Positions 8,558-16,833 of a DNA stretch of 64,000 bases are shown in pieces. Both the position numbers and the translations under genes were made by a program. The notes under the pieces are model-generated. The model was given only the letters and a program-made list of their open reading frames with translations, made no database searches and was not told where the DNA came from. The DNA comes from Phytoactinopolyspora mesophila (lineage in GTDB: Bacteria; Actinomycetota; Actinomycetes; Jiangellales; Jiangellaceae). Numbering within the stretch: the stretch's first letter is position 1; every line of letters starts with the position of its first letter. The DNA lies in assembly GCF_010122465.1 (NCBI RefSeq), contig NZ_WLZY01000002.1, forward strand, positions 199,076 through 263,075, given 5' to 3'.

Positions 8558-9352
8558 ATGGGCGGTGCTACAGAGCGATTGACGTTGTTGGCGCGAGCGT
8601 GGGATGAGGCTGCGGAGGAGTACGAGCGTTACTTCGTGCCCCGTTTCGCGCCGTGGGTGGACCAGGCCGTTGGGGCCGTGACCGGGCAGCCGTTGCCTCC
8701 GGGGCAGATCCTGGTGCCGTGTTGCGGTACTTTTCCGGAGCTACCTGCCCTGCAGGCGGGTTTCCCTGACCGGGAGATATTCGGCGTAGACCTGTCAGCC
8801 GGGATGGTTCAGATTGCGCGTGCGCGCGCCGCTGGGTCGTGGAACGTCTGGGTGGTGGAGGGCAACGCTGCCACCCTCGGGCCGGAATGGACCGACGCGT
8901 GCGCGGGCGTCGTCTCGGTCTTCGGGCTGCAGCAGCTTCCCGATCCCGCTGCCGCCCTGGCCGACTGGGCCCAGGCGTTGCGCCCGGGAGGGTGCCTTTC
9001 AGTGGTCTTCTGGCCCACCGAGGTGGAAAGCGACGGGCCCTTCGCGCTGCTCAGCCAAGTGCTGGCGGCTCATCGTCCGTTAGCCGACGATGCTTGGCAA
9101 GCTCAGCTCGGCAACGTCCTGGCCGGGGCCGGGGTGACAATAGAGCGAGACGAGTACCTGTCGTTCCCGATGAGCCACGAGCATGCCGAGGCGTTCTGGA
9201 CGGCGATGACCAGCGGAGGTCCCCTCCGCTCGGTTGCGCTCGCCGAAGGAGATGAGTTCATGGGCGCCATGCGCGAGACATTCCTCGCCGCAGCTCCCGC
9301 GGGGCAGTGGAACCACATGCCAAGGGCGCGGTGGATCGTCGCGCGTCGTTAG
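8558..9352 (+). CDS. Class I SAM-dependent methyltransferase
   Basis: 264 residues. The Rossmann core is seen in GQILVPCCGTFPELPAL (motif I, about 50-65), IFGVDLSAGMVQIARARAAG (motif II, about 75-95) and the post-III LRPGGCLSVVFWP. Motif I has Pro-Cys-Cys where most relatives have D-x-G-C-G, an unusual variant. The ATG at 8558 has no ribosome site but GATAAAT ends about nine bases upstream, so the message may be leaderless. It is a single gene between the divergent peptidase and a hairpin-rich gap. The substrate is unknown. Confidence 0.75.
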   Translation: MGGATERLTLLARAWDEAAEEYERYFVPRFAPWVDQAVGAVTGQPLPPGQILVPCCGTFPELPALQAGFPDREIFGVDLSAGMVQIARARAAGSWNVWVVEGNAATLGPEWTDACAGVVSVFGLQQLPDPAAALADWAQALRPGGCLSVVFWPTEVESDGPFALLSQVLAAHRPLADDAWQAQLGNVLAGAGVTIERDEYLSFPMSHEHAEAFWTAMTSGGPLRSVALAEGDEFMGAMRETFLAAAPAGQWNHMPRARWIVARR

Positions 9353-9603
9353 CGCGGGCCGAGACCACGTCCTCGAAGCGCCGTCGATGTGCGGCGCCCC
9401 GCCTTGGCGAGAAAAAGGCTGGCCTCGTCGCGCGTCGCCCGGTATGGTCCTCGACGTGCCTAAAGCGGTTAGAACACGCCGTCGCTAGCGGCGGCGTGTC
9501 CCTTCTCTGATCACGCTTCGCCGCATCAGGGTCCCTGATGATTCGGGGCCGGTGCGGCCTGACTGAGCTGCCCCGGCTCCGCCTGTGAACCGCGGAGCAC
9601 TTC
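9353..9603. other. Gene-free gap with two hairpins
   Basis: No convincing gene. It contains the hairpin ACACGCCG...CGGCGTGT (9474-9499), with an inner CGCTAGCG palindrome, and the tight perfect hairpin CATCAGGG-T-CCCTGATG (9524-9540). The first probably ends the methyltransferase transcript; the second lies ahead of the MFS gene. Confidence 0.5.
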
Positions 9604-11028
9604 TTGCCTAACCTCATTGACTCCGGCCGGCCTGCATCCGGCTCCGGAGTATCCCACCGACCTGTCCTTGTTCTTCTCATCGTTTTGCTGTCGTCGTTGA
9701 CGTTTCCGTTGACGATCACCGGCGCGTCGGTCGCCCTGCCCGGTATCCAGACCGATCTTGGATCCGGGCTGGGGTCCGTCCAGTGGGTCGTCAACGGCTA
9801 CAACGCGTGTTTTGCCAGCTTCCTGGTGCTCGCCGGCTCGCTGGCCGATGTACACGGCCGGCGCCGGGTCTTCTCCTGGGGAGTGACCCTCTTCTTCGCC
9901 GGCAGCGTGATCAGCGCGTTGGCCGGCGACATCCTCGTGTTGAACATCGCCCGTGCCGTTGCCGGGATCGGCGCGGCCGCCGCCGTCACTTGTGGGGCGC
10001 CGATCTTGACGGCGACGTTCCACGGCCCGGCGCGGGCCCGCGCGTTCGGCTTGCTGGGCACCATGCTCGGCGGCGGGCTGGCCTTCGGGCCGACCCTCGG
10101 TGGCTTGCTGGTCGACACCTGGGGGTGGCGATCGGTATTTGCCCTGCCCGCCGTGGTCGCGGGCGTCGTGCTGGTGCTGACGCCGGTGCTTCCCCGCGCC
10201 GCCGGTGCTCGCGGCAGGAGAGTGGACTGGCTGGGCGCCGTGCTGTTCACGCCGTCGTTGTTGCTGCTCATCTTCATGGTGGTCAGAGCGGGAGACCTGG
10301 GGGTCACCAGCCCTGCCGTGCTGGGCGGCGTCGCTGTAGTGATCGTCATGGGGGTGGCATTCGTCAGCGTCGAACGTCGTTGCGCGGACCCGATGTTCGA
10401 TCTCGGCCTGCTGGCCAATGCCCGTTTCGGATCGGTTGCGGTGGCAGCCGGGACCCTCATGGCCATTCTGGTGCCCCTCTTGGTCTATCTTCCGTCGTAC
10501 TTGATCTCGGTGATCGGGCTCGACGCCGGGCAGGCAGGCATCTGGATGCTCATGCTCACCGCGCCGACGGTGCTCTTCCCGCCGGTGGGGGCGGCCATTG
10601 CGAGGCGTAGGCCAGCGGTTCTGGTCGCCGGGTCCGTGGCGGTGAGCGGAGCCGGCACGCTGCTGTTGAGCACGATCGGCGAGGACAGTTCCGCCTGGCA
10701 GGTGCTCGTACCGTTGGTGCTGACCGGTGTCGGGGTCGGGCTCTCGACAGGTGTCCTCGATGGGCTGGCGGTCTCGAGCGTCCGATCCGAACAGGTGGGC
10801 TCGGCCGCGGGTCTGTTCAACACGGCTCGGCTGGCTACAGAGACCGTCGTGCTGGCAGCGGTCGGCGCGATACTGGCGGGGCTGAGCGGCGGCCGCCTCG
10901 CCGGGGCAGCGTTCACCGATGCCTTACAGGTGGTCTGCCTGGCCCTGGGTGGGTTTGCCGCGGCGGCGACAGTGGCCGTCGTGATCCTCGCGCGGCGCGC
11001 TGATCGGGTCGGTGCTGCCACCGCGTAA
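9604..11028 (+). CDS. MFS drug exporter (DHA2-type)
   Basis: 474 residues with about 14 hydrophobic segments. The N-terminal half carries the DHA motifs: SVALPGIQTDLGSGLGSVQW, a loop 2-3 LADVHGRRRVF block (motif A) and FGPTLGGLLVDTWGWRSVF (motif C). It is likely a proton-driven exporter of small drugs. The start is uncertain: I chose TTG at 9604, which has GCGGAG eight bases upstream, and no better in-frame ATG precedes the first span. It stands alone and ends just before a 56-bp palindrome. Confidence 0.85.
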   Translation: MPNLIDSGRPASGSGVSHRPVLVLLIVLLSSLTFPLTITGASVALPGIQTDLGSGLGSVQWVVNGYNACFASFLVLAGSLADVHGRRRVFSWGVTLFFAGSVISALAGDILVLNIARAVAGIGAAAAVTCGAPILTATFHGPARARAFGLLGTMLGGGLAFGPTLGGLLVDTWGWRSVFALPAVVAGVVLVLTPVLPRAAGARGRRVDWLGAVLFTPSLLLLIFMVVRAGDLGVTSPAVLGGVAVVIVMGVAFVSVERRCADPMFDLGLLANARFGSVAVAAGTLMAILVPLLVYLPSYLISVIGLDAGQAGIWMLMLTAPTVLFPPVGAAIARRRPAVLVAGSVAVSGAGTLLLSTIGEDSSAWQVLVPLVLTGVGVGLSTGVLDGLAVSSVRSEQVGSAAGLFNTARLATETVVLAAVGAILAGLSGGRLAGAAFTDALQVVCLALGGFAAAATVAVVILARRADRVGAATA

Positions 11029-11043
11029 CGGTGCGCCGGCCGA

Positions 11044-11099
11044 CTTGATCATTGTGCTCGTTTAGGTGCCAGGGCACCTAAACGAGCACAATGATCAAG
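11044..11099. repeat. Perfect 27-bp-arm palindrome
   Basis: Arms at 11044-11070 and 11073-11099 are perfect reverse complements separated by AG. The arm begins CTTGATCATTGTGCTCG and ends TTTAGGTGCC. It could terminate the upstream MFS transcript, though there is no T-run on the + strand. It lies 70 bp before the ArsR-type gene. Confidence 0.8.
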
Positions 11100-11131
11100 A
11101 GATGTAACACACTGAGGAAACACCAACGACT

Positions 11132-11160
11132 CTTTGCAAAGAAGTGTTTGCGGTTTAGGG
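11132..11160 (+). promoter_or_regulatory. Putative promoter and operator of the ArsR-like gene
   Basis: The perfect palindrome CTTTGCAAAG (11132-11141) contains a -35-like TTTGCA, with TAGGGT (11155-11160) as a possible -10 about 16 bp on. The ATG at 11169 would then be at or very near the transcript start, i.e. leaderless. The palindrome is a plausible autoregulatory site. Confidence 0.4.
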
Positions 11161-11168
11161 TGTCTTCT

Positions 11169-11843
11169 ATGCCTGAAGATCCGCCGGCGCCATGGCCGGC
11201 CGCACCCGATCCCGACCGCGACGTCGTCCTCGATTCCCGCTCCCTGCGTGCCGTCGCGCATCCGGTGCGATTGCGGATTCTCGGTCTTCTCCGCCTGCAC
11301 GGTCCGTCGACGGCTACTGCGCTGGCCGCACAGCTTGGGCTCAACTCAGGCGCGACGAGTTATCACCTGCGTCAACTGGCCGCCGGTGGGCTCATCGTCG
11401 AAGACGTCGAACGCGGGACGGCCAGGGATCGCTGGTGGCGCGCCGTGCACCGCTCGAGCTTCTTCCAGGTCTCGGATCTGACCGACGACGAGAAGGACGT
11501 GGGCGTCGAGTACCTGCGGGCCATCGCACAGATTTATGCGGAGAAGATGCACCGGGCGGCCGAAGAGCGGCCGATGCTCCCGCCAGAATGGCAGGACGCT
11601 GCCAGCTTTGCCGACTATCCGCTGTTACTGACGTCGGACGAGGCCAAACAACTGCTCGCCGATGTGCGAGAGGTAGTCACGCGGTACCGGGCGATGAGTA
11701 TCCCGCACGAGGACGCCTCCGCCGACGCACCGCCTGGAGCTGAGCCATATCACCTGCAGATTCAGGGCTTCCTGAGTCCTGGTCTGGAACTGGGCGGAGC
11801 CCCAGACCCCGGTGTGGCCGTCGAGACTGATGAAGGGCCATGA
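11169..11843 (+). CDS. ArsR/HTH_20 family transcriptional regulator
   Basis: 224 residues. The N-terminal winged helix (about residues 20-95) reads LRAVAHPVRLRILGLLRLHG then LNSGATSYHLRQLAAGGLIV, typical of ArsR-like HTH_20 proteins; the remaining 120 residues are a helical region of unknown function. The start is ATG 11169, which begins shortly after a promoter-like block. It overlaps the following MFS exporter by ATGA, so regulator and exporter are co-translated, and the exporter is the likely target. Confidence 0.85.
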   Translation: MPEDPPAPWPAAPDPDRDVVLDSRSLRAVAHPVRLRILGLLRLHGPSTATALAAQLGLNSGATSYHLRQLAAGGLIVEDVERGTARDRWWRAVHRSSFFQVSDLTDDEKDVGVEYLRAIAQIYAEKMHRAAEERPMLPPEWQDAASFADYPLLLTSDEAKQLLADVREVVTRYRAMSIPHEDASADAPPGAEPYHLQIQGFLSPGLELGGAPDPGVAVETDEGP

Positions 11844-13099
11844 TGACCGCTGAGCGCAGGTGGAGCGGACTCGTCGGTGTCCTGGCGGCGCAGGCGGTCT
11901 CGTGGACCGGCACCCGGGTGTCCGCCATCGCGCTGCCATGGTTCGTTCTCTCCACAACCGGCAGCGCGGCGAAGACCGGACTGGTGGTCTTCGTCGAGAT
12001 GATGCCGTACGTCCTCGCCCAGGTGTTGTCGGGGCCGATCATCGATCGGGTCGGACCACGGCGGATCAGCATCACCGGAGATCTGGTGAGTATGGCGGTC
12101 GTGGGGCTGATCCCGTTGCTGTACGCCGTGGACATGCTGCACTTCGGCGTGTTGCTGGGGCTCGTCGCCGTCGTCGGGGCGTTTCGAGGGCCGGCCGACG
12201 CGTCCAAGGGCGTGTTCATCCCGCATGTCACCAAGCAGGCGCGGGTGCCCCTCGAACGCGGCACCGGGTTGACCGGCACCATCGAGCGGCTGGCCTCGAC
12301 CATCGGCCCGGCGATGGCCGGACTCATCGTCGCCGCGCTCGGTGGACCATACGCGCTGGTGATCACGGCAGGGCTCTTCGGCCTCGGGGCGGTGATCATC
12401 GCCGTCACCATGCGTGGGTACCAGGTGGTGGCCGACGATCAACCAGCGGAGCCCTACCTGGCCAGACTTCGAGCCGGCGCGGGATTCCTGCGCCGAGAAC
12501 GGCTCCTGCGCTCGATCGCCGGCATGGTGGCGGTCACCAATCTGCTGGATGCCGCCTGGATGTCGGTCCTGTTGCCGGTCTGGGCGCAGAGCAGTGGGCA
12601 TGGCCCGGAGGTCGTCGGCCTGGTGGTCGGAGTATTGAGCGCGACATCCATCCTGTCGAGCCTGGTCGCCGCCGTGGTGGCGCACCGCCTGCGACGCCGC
12701 CCGGTATACCTGCTCGGGTTCCTCATCGCGGGTGGGCCGAAATTCCTGGTGCTCGCGTTCGGTGCGCCCCTGTGGGTGGTGGTGGTCGTCTACGGTATAG
12801 CCGGGCTCGGTGGCGGGTTCCTCAATCCGATCATCGGTGCGATCCAGTTCGAACGGGTGCCGCCGGAGATGTACGGGCGGGTGCGAACCATGGTGGTGGC
12901 GGTCGCGTGGTCCGGCGTCCCGTTCGGCGGCCTCGTCGGTGGCGGGCTGATCGCCCTGGCGGGGCTGTCGCCCGCGCTCGTGGTGTGCGGCATCACGTAC
13001 CTGATCACCACGACGCTGCCCGGACTGCAGAAGGAATGGACCGAGATGGATCAGGAACGACGGTTGGCACGCCAGCGTGAGACTACGGCAAGCCACTAA
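11840..13099 (+). CDS. MFS transporter (enterobactin-exporter-like MFS_3)
   Basis: 419 residues, about 12 membrane spans. It opens with VSWTGTRVSAIALPWFVL, the typical first span of the MFS_3 group, with an IDRVGPRRISITGD loop (motif A-like). ATG 11840 overlaps the stop of the ArsR-type gene. Likely an efflux carrier controlled by that regulator. An APH-like remnant follows immediately on the same strand. Confidence 0.85.
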   Translation: MMTAERRWSGLVGVLAAQAVSWTGTRVSAIALPWFVLSTTGSAAKTGLVVFVEMMPYVLAQVLSGPIIDRVGPRRISITGDLVSMAVVGLIPLLYAVDMLHFGVLLGLVAVVGAFRGPADASKGVFIPHVTKQARVPLERGTGLTGTIERLASTIGPAMAGLIVAALGGPYALVITAGLFGLGAVIIAVTMRGYQVVADDQPAEPYLARLRAGAGFLRRERLLRSIAGMVAVTNLLDAAWMSVLLPVWAQSSGHGPEVVGLVVGVLSATSILSSLVAAVVAHRLRRRPVYLLGFLIAGGPKFLVLAFGAPLWVVVVVYGIAGLGGGFLNPIIGAIQFERVPPEMYGRVRTMVVAVAWSGVPFGGLVGGGLIALAGLSPALVVCGITYLITTTLPGLQKEWTEMDQERRLARQRETTASH

Positions 13100-13100
13100 G

Positions 13101-13377
13101 AACCCGCGCGAATAGGGAGTCGCCGGGCTCGCGTGCCCGGGCATCCTGGAGGCCCGACATCGTCGCGACCGGCACCGTGGCACGTGCGGTCCGGCGACGT
13201 TTCGATCTGATGACGGAGATGCTGGGTCTCGACCGCGAGCGCGCGACGGGTTGGACACTCGCTCGAGTCCTGCAGGACTCCCTCTGGGAGATCGAGGACG
13301 GTGCGACGAGGTTGGAGAGCGCACGCGTGGAGATCGCCCGTGCGCTCATCGGTGCTCCGTTGCACGCGCCCTCGTGA
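13101..13377 (+). pseudogene. C-terminal remnant of an aminoglycoside phosphotransferase-like kinase
   Basis: The + strand frame ending at 13377 encodes LGLDRERATGWTLARVLQDS followed by LWEIEDGATRLE and an IARALIG end, which resembles the C-terminal helices of actinobacterial APH/hydroxyurea-phosphotransferase-like proteins. Only about 65-90 residues are present: no ATP-binding loop or catalytic HGD motif lies upstream, because the MFS gene occupies that DNA. It is therefore best read as a truncated leftover. The exact left edge is a guess; the frame is open from about 13101. Confidence 0.5.
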
Positions 13378-13422
13378 TCGACGATCAAACCGGCTCGGCG
13401 CACCAGGCCTCTCGCGGCGTCG

Positions 13423-13866
13423 TCACACCAGCCACTGGCCGTCGCGCATGAGGTCGCGTCCCTCGATTTCGTTCTCCTCCCGCCAGGCCTGGATGCGCCG
13501 CGGGACGATCCGGAACATCTGGTGGTTCGGCGACTGCCGCGCATCCCATTCGTAGATCGGCACGATGGCATCGTCCAGGCTCGTCCGCTCGTCGTCGCTC
13601 AGCAGTTCGGCGTGGCCTTCGATGATGGTTACGTCGCGAGTGGGGCCGACCCCGGCCCGGACGCGGCCGCCGCGGCGGAGGTTGCGGGCGGTGATGCTCT
13701 TGGTGGGGGAGTAGATGATCAGCGCCGATCCGTCCCAGTACGACGAGAGCGGTACGAGATGGGCGTTGCCGTTCTCGTCGCCGGTCGCAATCCAGGCGTC
13801 TCCGCCCTTCTCGAGGCGTCGCAACGTGTCGGCTTTGCGTTGCTGGGCCGCTCGGGGTGCTGCCAT
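13423..13866 (-). CDS. Pyridoxamine 5'-phosphate oxidase-fold protein (F420/FMN type)
   Basis: 147 residues of split-barrel fold. Visible elements are DAWIATGDENGNAHLVPLSS, WDGSALIIYSP and the strand VRAGVGPTRDVTIIEGHAEL, as in the PPOX family of FMN or F420 binding proteins of actinobacteria. The start is ATG 13866 because AAAGGA lies just upstream; a longer frame to 13923 has no site. A redox role is family-level inference. It is divergent from a small secreted protein. Confidence 0.8.
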   Translation of the reverse strand: MAAPRAAQQRKADTLRRLEKGGDAWIATGDENGNAHLVPLSSYWDGSALIIYSPTKSITARNLRRGGRVRAGVGPTRDVTIIEGHAELLSDDERTSLDDAIVPIYEWDARQSPNHQMFRIVPRRIQAWREENEIEGRDLMRDGQWLV

Positions 13867-14040
13867 GGTGAGTCCTTTTCGTGAGGTGGCGGGGTGAAAC
13901 CGGGAGGAAGTTTGCTGCCTCAACCGTGGTTGAGGTCAAACTCGATCCCGGCGACAATAGCGGGCTCCGGGCCGAGCCGACCGTGAAAGCACCCGCCCAT
14001 GCGGGCGAAACCGGCCCGTACGCGGGGGCGTCGAAGCCAT

Positions 14041-14775
14041 ATGAGTGACGCGGTGGGCAGACGCGGGGTAGTGCGGCGCGGCGCTGCCGGTGTGCTGGTG
14101 GTTGTCGCCATAGCAGCCGGCGGCCTGGGTTGCACCTCTGAAGATGGTGATCTGCGCGGTGGGCTCGCCCGGGCGCTGACAACGGCCGGTGAGGCGCCGG
14201 CCGCCGGTCTGGTGGACGACGAGGAAGCGGAGCTGACCTTGCGGGAGGTGTCCTTCCTCACGGAGTGGGAGCTGGTGAATGTGCTCGCCTGGCAGGTGTC
14301 GCATCCGCCACATCTGTACATCGGACACCGGAACGGGACGGACGCGGCGGTTGTGAGCCGGTCAACGGAGGCCTTCGATGCGCTGGTGGCCGCCGACGGT
14401 TCGGGCGTTCCGGACGAGGGCAGCGTCATCGACCTGGTGACCACCCGCGCCGAGGTGGTCCGGCCCCAGGATCGGCTGGTGTACGTGGTTCATGCCGCGG
14501 AGGACATCGAATTCCGTGCCGATCTAGACGGCGACGACGAGCGTCGGCGGCAGCAAATTCTGCAGCAGTTCGGCACCGAGATCACGCCGCCACGGGCCGT
14601 GACCGCGCCGGAGGAAAACTGGCTGGTGACGCTCTACGTCGTGGATGCCGCCGTCGAAGGGGACGAGCACCGGCTGGAGCTGCGCGAGATAGAGGTGGGT
14701 CGGGACGGTTCCGTCATCGGCGAGCGGGCCGACGTGATCGCTGAGGATCTTCCGCTGCCCTACTACATGAGATAG
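14041..14775 (+). CDS. Secreted protein of unknown function, possible lipoprotein
   Basis: 244 residues. The N-terminus has several arginines, a hydrophobic stretch (VLVVVAIAAGGLGC) and then a charged mature part. The Cys follows G-L-G, so lipidation is possible but the lipobox is weak. I do not recognise the domain; the mature part alternates acidic strands and includes LVTLYVVDAAVEGDEH and a C-terminal VIAEDLPLPYYMR. An ATG at 13999 in the same frame would add 14 Arg-rich residues and has a GTGAAAG upstream, so the start is uncertain. A repeat-family palindrome follows the stop. Confidence 0.6.
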   Translation: MSDAVGRRGVVRRGAAGVLVVVAIAAGGLGCTSEDGDLRGGLARALTTAGEAPAAGLVDDEEAELTLREVSFLTEWELVNVLAWQVSHPPHLYIGHRNGTDAAVVSRSTEAFDALVAADGSGVPDEGSVIDLVTTRAEVVRPQDRLVYVVHAAEDIEFRADLDGDDERRRQQILQQFGTEITPPRAVTAPEENWLVTLYVVDAAVEGDEHRLELREIEVGRDGSVIGERADVIAEDLPLPYYMR

Positions 14776-14789
14776 CCGCCGGCCGCGTC

Positions 14790-14835
14790 GTGTCCTGCGG
14801 ACTGAGGCTCAGAGCGCTCGGGGCGCAGGACACAA
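14790..14835. repeat. Dispersed palindromic repeat, family B copy 1
   Basis: The 46-bp element starts GTGTCCTGC, has AGCGCTCG at offset 23 and ends GCAGGACACAA. The same three blocks at identical spacing recur at 28214-28259. Both copies lie between the 3' ends of convergent genes, so they may be bidirectional terminators. Confidence 0.7.
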
Positions 14836-14855
14836 GGCGCGAGCGGACGCCGCGA

Positions 14856-15542
14856 TCAGAAGTACTCGACGAGCGCGGTGAACGGCGTGACTTCGCGGAA
14901 GCGTTCGTGGGTGCGCGGGACGTCGGCGAATTCGAGTGCCCACGTCATCGGGTGGGGGACCAGCACGGCGCCCAGGCCGGCTTGAAGGGCGGGCTGGATG
15001 TCGGACTTCGGTGAATTGCCGATCATCCAGGTGTCGGTTGCGTCCAGACTTCGTTCGCTGACGAAGCCGTGATATACGGCCGTTTCCTTCTCCGGGACGA
15101 CGACGGCATCGGCGAACAGATCCGCCAGCCCGGACGCCTCGATCTTTGCGGCCTGGTGTGTGTGATCACCTTTGGTCAGCAAGAACAACTGGTGCCGGGT
15201 TGAGAGTTCTTGCAGCGTCTCGACCACACCCTCGATGAGTTCCACGGCGTGGGCGCGGATCGGGTCGCATACCGTGCCAAGGGTGGCCAGGTCAGCAGCG
15301 CTCGGTGGCTCGCCGGGACGCAGCGCGGTCAGGCAATCGGTCAAGCTGCGCTGGAACGCGTCGACTCCGTAGCCGTAGCGGGGAACGTTCGCGCGTTCGA
15401 TCTCCTCCAGGCGATGGCGTATCTCATCGCGGGCAAGGCTCGGATGCGCGAGAAAGTCGATGAAAGCGTCGGTCGCCTTCTCGAACAGGACGTTGTTCTC
15501 CCACAATGTGTCGTCGGCATCGAAGATCAGGTTCTTCTTCAT
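14856..15542 (-). CDS. HAD family hydrolase
   Basis: 228 residues. HAD motif I is FDADDTLWENN (nucleophile Asp8, acid Asp10), motif II is LFLLTKGDH near residue 115, motif III a lysine in VVPEKETAVYHG and motif IV IGNSPKSDIQPALQAG. The helical cap lies between motifs I and II. It is a cytosolic phosphatase or dehalogenase-type enzyme of unknown substrate. It is divergent from the PHP protein and convergent with the secreted protein. Confidence 0.85.
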   Translation of the reverse strand: MKKNLIFDADDTLWENNVLFEKATDAFIDFLAHPSLARDEIRHRLEEIERANVPRYGYGVDAFQRSLTDCLTALRPGEPPSAADLATLGTVCDPIRAHAVELIEGVVETLQELSTRHQLFLLTKGDHTHQAAKIEASGLADLFADAVVVPEKETAVYHGFVSERSLDATDTWMIGNSPKSDIQPALQAGLGAVLVPHPMTWALEFADVPRTHERFREVTPFTALVEYF

Positions 15543-15626
15543 CTCCCGCGAGTACCTTCCTTGACCAATAGGTGGATCAGCTAGCGTATGTCAGCCCTGC
15601 TGAACGGCGAGCCCGAGGGATGTCGC

Positions 15627-15695
15627 TCTTTGATACCGGGAGGTTGTTCAACCCGGGTTCCGGGCCGGTTTCCGCCACCTGGCGGTATTGAAGTG
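15627..15695. repeat. Dispersed imperfect palindrome, family A copy 1
   Basis: A block running from CTTTGATACCGGGAGG to CCACCTGGCGGTATTGAAG, whose tips GATACC and GGTATT(GAAG) are inverted. It matches 30862-30930 in tips, inner AGGT/ACCT pair and a central run of G/C. It lies between the divergent HAD and PHP genes, outside coding sequence. Confidence 0.65.
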
Positions 15696-15743
15696 GAGCT
15701 CGATCATGGACCATCCCTTGCGACCCGCTGGTTCAATGGGACT

Positions 15744-16775
15744 GTGACTGGCCAGGCACGCGTGGTTGAGGCTCTGCAACGCATCGCGTACTTGCTGGAG
15801 CGCGCCCGGGAGCCGACGTACCGCGTGCGCGCGTTCCGCAACGCCGCTGCGACCATCAGCGCTCTCGGCGACGACGAACTCCGTGGGCGCGTGCAAGCAG
15901 GCACGCTGACCGAGCTTCGGGGCATCGGCAAGGTCACCGCCGAAGTCGTCACCGAGGCACTCAGTGGCGAAACTCCGGTGTATCTACGACGGCTCGAGGC
16001 GACCGGCGGTCAGCCCGTGGCGGAGGGTGGCGCCGAGATCCGTGCTGCTCTGCGTGGCGATCTGCACACACACTCCGACTGGTCCGACGGCGGCAGCCCG
16101 ATCGCGGACATGGTGGCCGCGGCTCAGGCGCTCGGACATGAGTACATCGCGTTGACCGACCACTCGCCCCGGCTCACCGTGGCGAACGGATTGTCCGCGG
16201 AGCGGCTACGCCGGCAGCTCGACGCGCTGGCCGAGCTGAACGCGGGGTCGGGTGGCATCAGAGTCCTCACCGGCATCGAGGTCGATATCAATGAGGACGG
16301 CAGTCTCGATCAGTCCGACGACCTTCTGGGGCGGCTCGACGTCGTCGTCGCGAGTGTGCATTCCAAACTGCGGATGCCGCAGGAGGAGATGACTCGCCGA
16401 ATGGTGACGGCGATCGCGAATCCGCACGTGGACGTCCTGGGGCACTGCACCGGCCGGCTGGTCACCGGCGGACGTGGCACCCGGCCGGAGTCGGCGTTCG
16501 ACGCGGAGGTGGTGTTCGCCGCCTGCGCGCGGTTCGGTGTTGCCGTGGAGATCAATTCCCGGCCGGAACGGCTAGACCCGCCGAAGCGGCTGCTGCGCCT
16601 GGCCGTGGAGGCAGGCTGCCAGTTTGCCGTCAACACCGACGCACACGCACCCGGTCAGCTCGACTGGCAGCCCTACGGATGCGAACGGGCTGCTGCGTGC
16701 GGTGTCCCGCTGGAGAACATCGTCAACACCTGGGCGGTCCAGGACCTCTTGAGCTGGACCGCCCAGCAGAGTTGA
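15744..16775 (+). CDS. PHP domain phosphoesterase with N-terminal helix-hairpin-helix
   Basis: 343 residues. The N-terminal part (about 1-80) contains a helix-hairpin-helix unit, TELRGIGKVTAEVVTEAL, like the polymerase X family. The C-terminal PHP domain has metal-site motifs DLHTHSDWSDGG, ALTDHSPRLTVANG, EVDINEDGS, VDVLGHCTGRL and NTDAHAPGQL. This is the layout of bacterial PolX-like PHP proteins without the polymerase core. I start at GTG 15744, because a longer frame back to 15588 would translate the dispersed repeat at 15627-15695. DNA-repair or phosphoesterase activity is inferred from family. Confidence 0.85.
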   Translation: MTGQARVVEALQRIAYLLERAREPTYRVRAFRNAAATISALGDDELRGRVQAGTLTELRGIGKVTAEVVTEALSGETPVYLRRLEATGGQPVAEGGAEIRAALRGDLHTHSDWSDGGSPIADMVAAAQALGHEYIALTDHSPRLTVANGLSAERLRRQLDALAELNAGSGGIRVLTGIEVDINEDGSLDQSDDLLGRLDVVVASVHSKLRMPQEEMTRRMVTAIANPHVDVLGHCTGRLVTGGRGTRPESAFDAEVVFAACARFGVAVEINSRPERLDPPKRLLRLAVEAGCQFAVNTDAHAPGQLDWQPYGCERAAACGVPLENIVNTWAVQDLLSWTAQQS

Positions 16776-16833
16776 CGGGCGAGTGATCGGTCAGCATGTG
16801 AAAGAGCGGAACTCGAGGCCCTCCGGCCGTATC

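Noticed and set aside
11762-13324. A 520-codon minus strand frame opposite the MFS gene
   Set aside because: Low-complexity Arg/His/Asp-rich translation and complete overlap with a clear membrane protein gene; no start site.
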